Made by a program: the position numbers and the translations under genes. The notes beneath the pieces were generated by a model. It made no database searches. It had not been told where the DNA came from and was given only the letters and a program-made list of their open reading frames with translations. From CAVSQX01 sp963730225 (lineage in GTDB: Bacteria; Planctomycetota; Phycisphaerae; Tepidisphaerales; Tepidisphaeraceae), in contig CAVSQX010000002.1 in NCBI GenBank assembly GCA_963730225.1, forward strand, positions 124,001-188,000: a stretch of DNA of 64,000 bases. Direction: 5' to 3'. Below are positions 19,049 to 26,496 of this stretch, in pieces. How positions within the stretch are numbered: position 1 is the first letter of the stretch; each line of letters starts with the position of its first letter.

Positions 19049-19906
19049 TCAGGCTGCCGCCTCGAACGATTCGGGGCTGACGTAGCCTAACGAACTGTGC
19101 AGTCGCTTTCTATTGTAGAAGACTTCGATGTATTCAAAGATCGCCTGCCGGGCCTGCTGGCGGGTCGCGTAGCGGCTTGGATGAATCAGCTCTGTCTTGA
19201 GCCTGGCCCAGAAGCTCTCCATCATCGCGTTGTCCCAGCAATCGCCTTTGCCGCTCATGCTGGCGGTGAGACCATGAGTCGGGAGCAGATGCTGGTAATC
19301 CTCGCTGGCATACTGCACGCCGCGATCGCTATGGTGCAGCAGTCCGCTCGAATGCCGTCGCTGAGTCAACGCCATCTGCAACGCATCGCGGACCAAACTC
19401 GTCTCCAAGTGATCCGCCATCGACCAGCCGACGACTTTTCGGCTGAAGCAGTCCAGCACACCGGCCAGGTACAGCCAGCCTTGGTCGGTCGGAATATACG
19501 TGATGTCCGCGACCCATTTGCAATCCGGCCCGGATGCCTGGAACTGGCGATCCAGCAAGTTGTCCGCGATCGGATGCTGATGGCGGCTGTCGGTGGTCCG
19601 CGGAACGAATTTTCGCCTGCGTTTGGCCCGAATCTTCTCCTGTCGCATCAACTTGGCCACCGTGTTTCGGCTGACCGATTCGCCGTCGATCAACAACGCC
19701 CGATGCACCCGCGGACTGCCGTAAAGCTCTCGATTCTCCCGGTGCGCGATGCGGATCTTCTCGATCAATTCCCGCCGACGCCGACTTCGCGCCGACGCCG
19801 GCCGCTTCAGCCACGCGAAGAATCCGCTGCGGCTCACTTTCAACACCCCGCAGATCACCGTCACCGGCCAGTAGACCCGATGGTCCCGGATAAACGCGAA
19901 CTTCAC
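19049..19906 (-). CDS. IS3-family transposase OrfB (DDE integrase domain)
   Basis: Catalytic part of the transposase. From GTG 19906 it reads VKFAFIRDHRVYWPVTVICG, an HTH_21-like segment (ENRELYGSPRVHRALL), then the rve core with Asp in CKWVADITYIPTDQG, Asp in LHHSDRGVQYASEDYQ and Glu in DNAMMESFWARLKTE, ending LHSSLGYVSPESFEAAA. The GTG start overlaps the orfA stop (GTGA). The usual product is an OrfAB fusion made by -1 frameshifting in orfA. All three catalytic residues are present. Confidence 0.92.
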   Translation of the reverse strand: MKFAFIRDHRVYWPVTVICGVLKVSRSGFFAWLKRPASARSRRRRELIEKIRIAHRENRELYGSPRVHRALLIDGESVSRNTVAKLMRQEKIRAKRRRKFVPRTTDSRHQHPIADNLLDRQFQASGPDCKWVADITYIPTDQGWLYLAGVLDCFSRKVVGWSMADHLETSLVRDALQMALTQRRHSSGLLHHSDRGVQYASEDYQHLLPTHGLTASMSGKGDCWDNAMMESFWARLKTELIHPSRYATRQQARQAIFEYIEVFYNRKRLHSSLGYVSPESFEAAA

Positions 19907-20184
19907 GGCTGCTCCCTGGCGAAGAATGCCGCCGCTTTTTTTAAAATCTCCCGCTCCATCAACAGCCGCGCGTTCTCCTTGCGCAACCGACGCAACTCCG
20001 CCGCCACCGCTCCTTCCCCGCTGGGCGCCAATCCCGCTTCTTCTGAGAACTTCTCCACCCAACTGCGCACGTTGGCTGCGTCGATCCCCAGACTCTTGGC
20101 CGCATCGACGATGCTGTACCCCTGTTCATTGACCAGCTTCACCGCCGACAGCTTGAACTCCCGGCTGAATTTTCGTCTTGCCAT
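19903..20184 (-). CDS. IS3-family OrfA (HTH protein)
   Basis: A 93-residue DNA-binding subunit: MARRKFSREFKLSAVKLV, HTH segment SIVDAAKSLGIDAANVRSWV and a C-terminal leucine-zipper-like coiled coil (LRRLRKENARLLMEREILKK). Near its end a run of seven A (plus-strand T at 19936-19942) forms a typical slippery site for -1 frameshifting into the orfB frame. Identical in sequence to the OrfA of copy 2. Confidence 0.92.
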   Translation of the reverse strand: MARRKFSREFKLSAVKLVNEQGYSIVDAAKSLGIDAANVRSWVEKFSEEAGLAPSGEGAVAAELRRLRKENARLLMEREILKKAAAFFAREQP

Positions 20185-20248
20185 GACACGCTCCTGGGAC
20201 AGCCATTATCTGTCCCTTTCGCGCGCCCACCAAACGTGGGGAAGTCCA

Positions 20249-20280
20249 GTTCACGTCTTCATGTTTCTTTTTTTCAATTC
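20249..20280. repeat. Half word-palindrome right of IS copy 1 (TCACGTCTTCATG word)
   Basis: GTTCACGTCTTCATGTTTC followed by TTTTTTTCAATTCC. The TCA at 20274-20276 is the stop codon (TGA on the minus strand) of the phosphoesterase gene. The pairing arm (CACGTTTCACGTCTTCACG) lies beyond IS copy 2 at 26497-26527, again in the same orientation, as expected after inversion. Confidence 0.75.
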
Positions 20281-21257
20281 CCCCCGCCCTTGTCGCCGAT
20301 GCCGTCGATCACTTTCAGCGGCTTGGTGGTGGCTTTGTCGCTGGGCGTGTTCAAAGTGACGGTGACCTTCCCATCGGCGGCCGAACGGTTAAAGGCGTGC
20401 AGCACGACGCCGTCGGCCGACACCAGTTGGACCGTCGCCTGATCGGGCGTGAAATGAAAATCGGCAAAGCCGTGGACCGAGCGCGAGAACGGTCCGCGGC
20501 GATCCTGTAACATTTCCTTGGTCTTGGCCCCCCCACCGCCGGCAATCACGAACGAGGTCGGCCAGTTTTCGATCTCCAGATGCTGAAGCGTGTGTTCGTG
20601 GCCGCAGATGTAGAAATCGACGTGATATTGCGTGAACAGCGGCCCCCAGGAGGTGAGCAGAACGCCGTTGTCGCCGTGGGAACCGTTGCCGAACATATCG
20701 TGGTGGGCGCAGCAGATGAGCCATTTGGCGTGCGGCTTGGCTAACTCGTCCTGCACCCATTTGGTTTCCTGATCCCAGGTCTCCTTGGGCATGTACGGCT
20801 GATCGGAATCGAGCATCAACGCCGTGACCAGCGGATGATCGGCGGGAATTTCCAGCCGATACCATCGCGCCGGCAGCTTGAAGCGCGTGTTGCCCCGGGC
20901 GGCGTAGGTCAGTTCGATCGTGTCATCGTTGTTTTTGTAATCGTGGTTGCCCAGCACGGCATAGAACGGAACATTGAGCTTGAGCGGGTCGTAGGTTTTT
21001 TCAAAGAACGCGGTGATTTGCGGATCGTCGATGCCGGTGAGCTTTACATAGTAGTTGTCGCCCAGCAGGAACACGGCATCAGGCGTTCCCGTGACGGCGA
21101 TTCGATTGGCCATCGCGTCGGCAACAATTTGGCGGTCCGGGGAATCGATTCCCCAATCGCCGACGGTTAACAGATGCACGGTATCCGCCGCCGGGGCCTT
21201 GAGCGCGGCGGCCAAAACGGTCATGACCAGCCAACACATGTTTCGTCGAGATATCAT
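20274..21257 (-). CDS. Exported calcineurin-like metallophosphoesterase (acid-phosphatase type)
   Basis: A 327-residue secreted phosphatase resembling tartrate-resistant/purple acid phosphatases. The N-terminus MISRRNMCWLVMTVLAAALKAPAAD is a signal peptide. Metal-binding motifs: TVGDWGID (Asp), LLGDNYYVK (GD), AVLGNHDYKNN (GNH), CCAHHDMFGNGSHGDNG and YICGHEHTLQHLE (GHEH). Natural substrate unknown. ATG 21257 starts the signal peptide. Its stop codon lies in a word-repeat arm next to IS copy 1. It lies in the segment I infer to be inverted. Confidence 0.88.
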   Translation of the reverse strand: MISRRNMCWLVMTVLAAALKAPAADTVHLLTVGDWGIDSPDRQIVADAMANRIAVTGTPDAVFLLGDNYYVKLTGIDDPQITAFFEKTYDPLKLNVPFYAVLGNHDYKNNDDTIELTYAARGNTRFKLPARWYRLEIPADHPLVTALMLDSDQPYMPKETWDQETKWVQDELAKPHAKWLICCAHHDMFGNGSHGDNGVLLTSWGPLFTQYHVDFYICGHEHTLQHLEIENWPTSFVIAGGGGAKTKEMLQDRRGPFSRSVHGFADFHFTPDQATVQLVSADGVVLHAFNRSAADGKVTVTLNTPSDKATTKPLKVIDGIGDKGGGN

Positions 21258-21400
21258 GCATCCATTGTGAGGGAAGCACGTTGAAGATCGCATTTGCACT
21301 GGGTAAAGGCTGCGTCAAAGTCGGCGGCGGAAAATCTTGATTCGCCCGAACCTTTCGACGACACTCCCGGCCCGATTTGAAAACCAAAAGCGAGGAAAAA

Positions 21401-22563
21401 ATGGCTGAGCGAGCGAATGCGAAATACAAATTTACATTTGGACTGTGGACGGTGGGGAACATCGGCCGGGACCCGTTCGGCGGGCCGACGCGCGAGCCGC
21501 TCTCGCCGCCGCAACTGGCCGATCTGCTGGGGGAAGTCGGGGCGTATGGGGTCAACTTTCACGATAACGATTTGATTCCGATCGACGCGACGGCGGCGGA
21601 GGCGGAGCGGATCAAGAAGGATTTCAAGAAGGCGTTGAAAGACAACGGGCTGGTCGTGCCGATGGCGACGACGAACCTGTTCAGCGATGCGGTTTTCAAG
21701 GACGGAGCGTTCACGAGCAACAACGCTTCGATCCGGGCGTACGCCATTCAGAAGACGATGCGGGCGATGGACCTGGGCGCGGAATTTGGCGCGAAGATTT
21801 ATGTTTTCTGGGGCGGGCGCGAAGGCGTTGAAACCGACGCGGCGAAAGATCCGGTCGAAGCGATCCAGCGGTTCCGGGAAGCGATTAATTTCCTCTGTGA
21901 GTACAGCATAGCCCAGAAATATGGGTTCAGGTTTGCGTTCGAGGCCAAGCCGAATGAGCCGCGGGGGCACATCTATTTTGCGGTGACGGGAAGTTATCTG
22001 GCGCTGATTCCGACGCTGGATCATCCGGAAATGTGCGGGGTGAATCCGGAAGTGGCGCACGAGCACATGGCGGGATTGAACTTCGTGCACCAAGTGGCGG
22101 CGGCGCTGGAAGCCGGGAAACTCTTCCACATCGATCTGAACGATCAGGAGTTCGGCCGATACGATCAGGATTTCCGCTTCGGCTCGGCGAATTTGAAGCA
22201 TGCATTTTTCCTGGTGAAGCTGCTGGAGGACCACGGCTACAACGGCCCGCGGCACTTTGATGCTCACGCTTATCGGCAGAGCGATTACCAGGATGTGAAG
22301 GAGTTCGCCGCGGGTCGATGCGAACCTACGAACTGCTGGTCGAGAAGGCGAAGAAGTGGAATGCGGATCGGGAGATTCAGGCGCTGCTGAAGGAGATCAA
22401 CGTGACGGATTCGGCGATGTCGGGTTTGACGAAAAAGTTCTCGATGGCCAGTGCGAAGAAGCTGCTGAGCGCGCCGCTGGATCGGGTGAAACTGGCGGAG
22501 GCGCGGCTGCCGTATGAGAAGCTGGATCAATTGACGATGGAAGTGATCATGGGGGTGAGGTAG
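21401..22563 (+). CDS. xylA: Xylose isomerase (Streptomyces-like, frame change)
   Basis: Converts D-xylose to D-xylulose (also glucose to fructose) with two divalent metals. The ~387-residue product is the short class I type: FTFGLWTVGNIGRDPFGGPTR, GVNFHDNDLIP with the catalytic His, MATTNLFSDAVFKDGAFTSN, FWGGREGVE, FEAKPNEPRGHIYF and HIDLNDQEFGRYDQD. Near 22314-22318 the frame changes (KEFAAG to MRTYELLVEK); one missing nucleotide is enough. I chose ATG 21401 (MAERANAKYKF). The TAG stop directly abuts AATTGCC word repeats. No xylulokinase is adjacent. Confidence 0.92.
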
Positions 22564-22594
22564 GAATTGCCGATTGCCAATTGCCGATTGCGGG
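22564..22594. repeat. Tandem AATTGCCGATTGCC words after xylA
   Basis: GAATTGCCGATTGCC is followed by AATTGCCGATTGCGGG, directly after the xylA stop. No opposing arm is visible within 100 bp. The word is the same family as 18391-18459. Confidence 0.75.
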
Positions 22595-22710
22595 ATAACG
22601 TCCACCGAGTGTTACACTTTGTTACAGAATGTTACGTTTTTGGGCGTATTTGTCATTTAGTTGCTTTGGCTCGGTCGGGGCGGCCCGGGATCGGTTTGGT
22701 GAAGATTGGG

Positions 22711-22716
22711 TATAAT
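22711..22716 (+). promoter_or_regulatory. -10 box of the NTase gene
   Basis: A perfect TATAAT ends 8 bp before the GTG start of the nucleotidyltransferase gene, preceded by GATTGGG. No clear -35 was seen. Transcription would begin about at the start codon, suggesting a leaderless mRNA. Confidence 0.5.
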
Positions 22717-22724
22717 GCTCGTCG

Positions 22725-23033
22725 GTGCTACCCCTAGTCAAACAACATAAAGCGCAGATTCGGGCGCTGTGCGTAAAGCATGGCGTCGGGCGGCTGGAAC
22801 TGTTCGGCTCGGCTGCGAGAGACGACTTCGATCCCACCGACAGCGACTTGGATTTCTTCGTCGAGTTCACGGATCCCGGCTGGAAGGGATCGTTCAAGAG
22901 ATACATGGGGCTGAAGCTCGATCTGGAAGAGGTCCTCGGTCGGCCCGTCGATCTGGTGGAGTTGGCGGCCGTTAAAAATCCCTATTTCGTCGAGATCGCC
23001 AAACGGCATCGACAACTACTCTATGCCGCCTGA
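22725..23033 (+). CDS. MNT-type nucleotidyltransferase (MntA-like antitoxin)
   Basis: Small NTase-fold protein of 102 residues with the minimal motif GSAAR (about 29) followed by SDLDFFVEF, containing the paired Asp residues, and a third Asp in GRPVDLVEL. In the MntA-HepT family such proteins AMPylate and neutralise an adjacent HEPN RNase. Here only a 26-codon remnant of the HEPN gene follows, overlapping by 11 bp. The start is GTG 22725; no ATG is available before the motif. A decayed second copy lies at 24318. Confidence 0.85.
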   Translation: MLPLVKQHKAQIRALCVKHGVGRLELFGSAARDDFDPTDSDLDFFVEFTDPGWKGSFKRYMGLKLDLEEVLGRPVDLVELAAVKNPYFVEIAKRHRQLLYAA

Positions 23034-23103
23034 AGTCGTCGGGCTGATACGGGCCATGCAGGACGCGGCGACTTGGAATAAGGGGATCGGGTACTGGGGT
23101 TAA
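23023..23103 (+). pseudogene. Truncated HEPN toxin remnant
   Basis: Overlapping the end of the NTase gene, an open frame reads MPPEVVGLIRAMQDAATWN then stops at 23101. The opening MPPEV...D(M/I)QDAA is typical of HEPN/DUF86 partners of MNT proteins, whose full length is about 110 residues; the RNase motif (RX4-6H) is absent. The toxin therefore seems lost after its first ~17 codons. Short, so identification is tentative. Confidence 0.45.
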
Positions 23104-23304
23104 TTTGGAATACGGCGTCGGGGCGAGTGACCGAGGGTGGACGGGATGGCGTACCAGGGGCTTTTTGGCGAGATATGACGGCTGGGGCTGGCGATCCGTT
23201 TGCGCCGGTCGTTTCCCGGTTCGAAGTCTCTGTTTCTTTTGTCTTGTGTCCAAAATGCGAAGGGGACCGAGCTTTTGCTCGGTCCCCTAGTAGTGCCTGT
23301 TTTG
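23104..23304. other. Gene-free GC-rich spacer
   Basis: No convincing gene between the HEPN remnant and the small Ser-rich gene. Open frames on either strand have no recognisable motif. It contains the strong hairpin at 23261-23288. Confidence 0.5.
23261..23288 (-). terminator. 12-bp perfect hairpin, probable terminator
   Basis: AGGGGACCGAGC and GCTCGGTCCCCT (23261-23272, 23277-23288) form a perfect stem with a TTTT loop. It lies 17 bp after the stop of the minus-strand Ser-rich gene. The following minus-strand sequence has only a short TTTT, so it is a weak T-tract. It could serve both strands. Confidence 0.6.
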
Positions 23305-23529
23305 TTACCGTTTTCTGTACGAATAAGTTGTCGTCTTCTGGCCCGACCGAGTCGGATTCGAGGAACAGAACCGCCTGCTTCCTCCTTTGCAGTATGTGAT
23401 TTGTTCGCTGGCGCCACTCCTTGGGTTGTAGCTTCTGCAACTTGAGCTTCCGCCACTACTGCTTGGGCTGTAGCTTCCGCAACTTGAGCTTCCGCTACTA
23501 CGAGTAAACAAACCTTTGAAGAATCCCAT
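23305..23529 (-). CDS. Small Ser/Cys-rich protein with tandem repeats
   Basis: A 74-residue product MGFFKGLFTRSSGSSSCGSY... containing two copies of a 14-residue unit of the type SSGSSSC-x-SY-x-P, encoded by a ~42-bp direct repeat (about 23419-23502). The C-terminal half holds two more Cys and ends KTTTYSYRKR. No signal peptide. I do not recognise a family. Support: a clean ATG, low-complexity but directed composition, a structured leader just upstream and a terminator-like hairpin just downstream. Confidence 0.5.
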   Translation of the reverse strand: MGFFKGLFTRSSGSSSCGSYSPSSSGGSSSCRSYNPRSGASEQITYCKGGSRRFCSSNPTRSGQKTTTYSYRKR

Positions 23530-23558
23530 AATTAATGCCTTTCTATTGGCAGGGATTA

Positions 23559-23604
23559 TTGCACCGTGCCGTGGTACGGCCGAGTGGGCAAAGCAACGGT
23601 GCAA
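23559..23604 (-). other. Hairpin leader upstream of the Ser-rich gene
   Basis: TTGCACCGT (23559-23567) and ACGGTGCAA (23596-23604) form a perfect 9-bp stem enclosing 28 nt that contain GTACGGCCGAGTGGGCAAAG, reminiscent of a tRNA D-arm. It lies 30 bp upstream of the Ser-rich ORF start on the minus strand and may be a structured 5' leader or a tRNA-derived relic. Confidence 0.4.
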
Positions 23605-23619
23605 ATATTCCTGCAAAAC

Positions 23620-23961
23620 TCAGGCTCGCCGAGCGGCGAGTTCGTCCAGTTTTTTCACAGGGAAATGCACGGCTTCGTTGCCATAGGTGATGCGGGCCAT
23701 ACCACGATATTTCGGATCCTTTCTGATTTCGAACATATGGGGCGTAGGCTCATCGCATCGACAATCGCACTCTCTTTTTCGGTCCACGCTTGCCTTAGCT
23801 GGCACGTGCCGACTCCTTCGCGCTGAAATGTGTGAAGTCTCCGATTCGCGGCCTTGGCTTTTTGCCAACTGTTGAAAGCTAGAATCTCGAAAACATTCAC
23901 TCAGCACCTCCTCGGCCCCCCAGTACATCCGATGCGAGGTGCTCTGCGAAACGTGTTCCAA
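23620..23961 (-). CDS. Hypothetical protein, uncertain
   Basis: A 113-residue open frame. The C-terminal third (MFEIRKDPKYRGMARITYG, then HFPVKKLDELAARRA) looks protein-like; the N-terminal part is Ser/Arg-rich without pattern and could be non-coding or out of frame. An overlapping frame (23655-23900) is an alternative. No domain recognised. It precedes the Ser-rich gene in the same direction. Confidence 0.3.
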   Translation of the reverse strand: MEHVSQSTSHRMYWGAEEVLSECFRDSSFQQLAKSQGRESETSHISARRSRHVPAKASVDRKRECDCRCDEPTPHMFEIRKDPKYRGMARITYGNEAVHFPVKKLDELAARRA

Positions 23962-24317
23962 ACGAACCGATGTGTCGTCGGCTCAAACGGCTTCTCCTTG
24001 CTCGCCTTGTGGCGTGTAAAGGGCTGATCAAGCGGCGCGCTTGGGAAGATACTGCACTGTTCAGCGCGCTATTCACTTGTCAAAGAAATGGATGAGAACG
24101 CCCCATCCAAGCGGAATAAATACGCTGGGCTGGCCATTTTTGTCAAATAGTAGCTCGTTGCATTTCCGTACAAGCCACGCGAATCTGTAGGCGAAAGCGA
24201 CGGCCGGCAAATGCGTTCATATGGCAATTTCGTTAGATCGTCCTGTCAAAGCCTCGCCGAGCGTGTGGACCTGGGCGTGGCATTGTGGGCCGGCGGCGGA
24301 GTAGAATTTGGACGATT
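23962..24317. other. Gene-free accessory spacer
   Basis: About 350 bp, less GC-rich than the core genes, with no convincing coding frame. Nothing recognisable was found apart from ordinary AT-richer stretches near 24120-24240. Confidence 0.5.
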
Positions 24318-24535
24318 ATGCTGCCCTTGATTGAGGAACATCGTTCGCGGGTCGTGGAGCTTTGCCGCGCGCATGGGGTAAAGCGGCTGGAGCTTTCTGT
24401 GTCGGCGGCTCGCGGGGATTTTGATTCGGCGAAAAGCGATCTGGATTTTTTGTGGAGTTCGTGAGCGACGATTGGCATGGCGCGGCGGATCGGTGTTTTG
24501 GTCTTCGCGATGGATTGGGGGCGATCTGTTATTAA
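24318..24535 (+). pseudogene. Decayed second MNT nucleotidyltransferase
   Basis: From ATG 24318 the frame reads MLPLIEEHRSRVVELCRAHG, VKRLELSVSAARGDFD and SDLDFL, then stops at 24464. It is clearly paralogous to the intact NTase (MLPLVKQHKAQIRALCVKHG). The catalytic GSAAR became SVSAAR. A one-T loss in the T-run before GTGGAGTTC breaks the frame; the shifted frame continues VEFVSDDWHGAADR to a stop at 24533 and then homology fades. The break could be a sequencing error, but the motif loss and the missing 3' end suggest true decay. Confidence 0.65.
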
Positions 24536-24667
24536 ATTGGTGATCTTGGGAAAAGCGTCGGGTTGGGTTCGAGAAGCAACCGGCGAGCAGGCTCGCGGGC
24601 TAAACGGGGAGGGGCGGATGGGGGGTGATTGGGTATCATTTGGGGGCCACGTTCCACGGGGCGATTT

Positions 24668-25189
24668 ATGCCATTGTTTATTCGCCATGCCGACGGTTCG
24701 TTCCGCGCTGGCAATGCCACGGTCGTGGGCGATGTGGCGGTCGGGGAGGAATCCAGCTTCTGGTTCAACGCGGTGGTGCGCGGTGACGTGGCGGCGGTGA
24801 GGATTGGAAGACGCACGAATGTTCAGGATTGTGCGGTGGTGCACTGCGACAGCGGAGTGCCGAATTTGATCGGCGATGATGTGGTCATCGGGCACGGGGC
24901 GATCGTGCATGGGAAAGCGGTGGGTGATGGGTCGCTGATTGGAATGGGGGCGACGCTGCTGAGCCGATCGGTGATCGGGAGGGAATGCCTGATCGCGGCG
25001 GGAGCGGTGGTGCCGCCGGATTTGGTGGTGGCGGATCGGATGGTGGTAATGGGGGTGCCGGGGAAAATTGTGCGGGCGGTCAAAGGGGAAGAGCGGGAGT
25101 ATATGCGGTGGCTGGTGGGGCATTATCTGGAGCTGGCCCAGAAGTATGTGAGGGGGGAGTTTGAGGGGGGAAGGCACGGAGGCACGTAG
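24668..25189 (+). CDS. Gamma-class carbonic anhydrase / left-handed beta-helix protein
   Basis: A 173-residue hexapeptide-repeat protein of the gamma-CA/YrdA group. Visible: FWFNAVVRGDVAAVRIGRRT, NVQDCAVVHCD, IGHGAIVHGKAVGDGSLIGMGATLL, with His residues placed for zinc binding (VVHCD, IGHGAIVHG), and IAAGAVVPPD. The first and central metal His are present; activity is not assured. ATG 24668 begins MPLFIRHADGSF. The last codons (Arg-His-Gly-Gly-Thr) and the TAG stop are provided by a GGCACGGAGGCACG word-repeat arm. Confidence 0.88.
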   Translation: MPLFIRHADGSFRAGNATVVGDVAVGEESSFWFNAVVRGDVAAVRIGRRTNVQDCAVVHCDSGVPNLIGDDVVIGHGAIVHGKAVGDGSLIGMGATLLSRSVIGRECLIAAGAVVPPDLVVADRMVVMGVPGKIVRAVKGEEREYMRWLVGHYLELAQKYVRGEFEGGRHGGT

Positions 25190-25235
25190 GCACGGAGGGA
25201 AGAGAAATGGGCGTTGGATCTTTGCATTTTCAGTT
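25171..25235. repeat. Half word-palindrome left of IS copy 2 (GGCACGGAG word)
   Basis: AAGGCACGGAGGCACGTAGG and CACGGAGGGAAG words begin inside the carbonic-anhydrase 3' end; ordinary sequence follows up to the IS end and finishes CAGTT. It is the same word family as 18968-19007, and in a re-inverted order the two would face each other as hairpin arms. Confidence 0.75.
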
Positions 25236-25299
25236 TGGACTTCCCCACGTTTGGTGGGCGCGCGAAAGGGACAGATAATGACGGTTCCAGGAGCGTGTC

Positions 25300-25581
25300 A
25301 TGGCAAGACGAAAATTCAGCCGGGAGTTCAAGCTGTCGGCGGTGAAGCTGGTCAATGAACAGGGGTACAGCATCGTCGATGCGGCCAAGAGTCTGGGGAT
25401 CGACGCAGCCAACGTGCGCAGTTGGGTGGAGAAGTTCTCAGAAGAAGCGGGATTGGCGCCCAGCGGGGAAGGAGCGGTGGCGGCGGAGTTGCGTCGGTTG
25501 CGCAAGGAGAACGCGCGGCTGTTGATGGAGCGGGAGATTTTAAAAAAAGCGGCGGCATTCTTCGCCAGGGAGCAGCCGTGA
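25300..25581 (+). CDS. IS3-family OrfA (HTH protein), copy 2
   Basis: 93 residues identical to copy 1. The A-run at 25542-25548 (TTTAAAAAAAGC) is the likely -1 frameshift site; slipping there yields KKSGGILRQGAAVKFAF and continues in orfB without a stop. Confidence 0.92.
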   Translation: MARRKFSREFKLSAVKLVNEQGYSIVDAAKSLGIDAANVRSWVEKFSEEAGLAPSGEGAVAAELRRLRKENARLLMEREILKKAAAFFAREQP

Positions 25582-26435
25582 AGTTCGCGTTTATCCGGGA
25601 CCATCGGGTCTACTGGCCGGTGACGGTGATCTGCGGGGTGTTGAAAGTGAGCCGCAGCGGATTCTTCGCGTGGCTGAAGCGGCCGGCGTCGGCGCGAAGT
25701 CGGCGTCGGCGGGAATTGATCGAGAAGATCCGCATCGCGCACCGGGAGAATCGAGAGCTTTACGGCAGTCCGCGGGTGCATCGGGCGTTGTTGATCGACG
25801 GCGAATCGGTCAGCCGAAACACGGTGGCCAAGTTGATGCGACCGGAGAAGATTCGGGCCAAACGCAGGCGAAAATTCGTTCCGCGGACCACCGACAGCCG
25901 CCATCAGCATCCGATCGCGGACAACTTGCTGGATCGCCAGTTCCAGGCATCCGGGCCGGATTGCAAATGGGTCGCGGACATCACGTATATTCCGACCGAC
26001 CAAGGCTGGCTGTACCTGGCCGGTGTGCTGGACTGCTTCAGCCGAAAAGTCGTCGGCTGGTCGATGGCGGATCACTTGGAGACGAGTTTGGTCCGCGATG
26101 CGTTGCAGATGGCGTTGACTCAGCGACGGCATTCGAGCGGACTGCTGCACCATAGCGATCGCGGCGTGCAGTATGCCAGCGAGGATTACCAGCATCTGCA
26201 CCAGACTCATGGTCTCACCGCCAGCATGAGCGGCAAAGGCGATTGCTGGGACAACGCGAAGATGGAGAGCTTCTGGGCCACGCTCAAGACAGAGCTGATT
26301 CATCCAAGCCGCTACGCGACCCGCCAGCAGGCCCGGCAGGCGATCTTTGAATACATCGAAGTCTTCTACAATAGAAAGCGACTGCACAGTTCGTTAGGCT
26401 ACGTCAGCCCCGAATCGTTCGAGGCGGCAGCCTGA
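25578..26435 (+). CDS. IS3-family transposase OrfB, copy 2
   Basis: DDE transposase with Asp in VADITYIPTDQG, Asp in HHSDRGVQYASED and Glu in NAKMESFWATLK; full C-terminal LGYVSPESFEAAA. It differs from copy 1 at a handful of residues (LMRPEK against LMRQEK, HLHQTHG against HLLPTHG). GTG 25578 overlaps the orfA stop; the functional product is probably the OrfAB fusion. Confidence 0.92.
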   Translation: MKFAFIRDHRVYWPVTVICGVLKVSRSGFFAWLKRPASARSRRRRELIEKIRIAHRENRELYGSPRVHRALLIDGESVSRNTVAKLMRPEKIRAKRRRKFVPRTTDSRHQHPIADNLLDRQFQASGPDCKWVADITYIPTDQGWLYLAGVLDCFSRKVVGWSMADHLETSLVRDALQMALTQRRHSSGLLHHSDRGVQYASEDYQHLHQTHGLTASMSGKGDCWDNAKMESFWATLKTELIHPSRYATRQQARQAIFEYIEVFYNRKRLHSSLGYVSPESFEAAA

Positions 26436-26496
26436 AATGGTTAACTCAGCGCGCCCACCAAACGTGGGGAAGTCCAAACCAATCTCCCCATCCCTC

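Larger units (their letters stand above)
19008..20248 (-). mobile_element. IS3-family insertion sequence, copy 1 (1241 bp)
   Basis: Complete element with terminal inverted repeats beginning TGGACTTCCCCACGTTTGGT at both ends. It carries orfA and orfB on the minus strand with a 7-nt A-run frameshift site. Copy 2 (25236-26476) has the same length in opposite orientation and differs at a few positions, for example MMESFWARLK here against KMESFWATLK in copy 2. Flanks are AAC on the left and GTT on the right, not a direct duplication; the matching AAC lies right of copy 2. Confidence 0.95.
25236..26476 (+). mobile_element. IS3-family insertion sequence, copy 2 (1241 bp)
   Basis: Same length and terminal repeats as copy 1 but in the opposite orientation, transposase on the plus strand. 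Flanks are GTT on the left and AAC on the right. The OrfB active-site region reads DNAKMESFWATLKTE, closer to the family consensus than copy 1. Small base differences lie upstream of orfA near 25278-25289. Confidence 0.95.

Noticed and set aside
23559..23650. A tRNA-Cys gene
   Set aside because: The D-arm-like GGCCGAGTGGGCAAAGCAACGG and TGCAAA are suggestive, but no acceptor stem, proper anticodon stem or T-loop (GGTTCGAATC) can be folded.
24318..24800. Long open frames on both strands around 24.3-24.8 kb as genes
   Set aside because: They have no domain signal and overlap the decayed NTase and the carbonic-anhydrase gene; protein-like reading is only found in the frames reported.
19008..26476. 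A classical composite transposon mobilising 5 kb of cargo
   Set aside because: The outer AAC/AAC flanks fit, but the cargo is ordinary metabolic genes and the split palindromes on the four flanks are better explained by two independent insertions followed by inversion.
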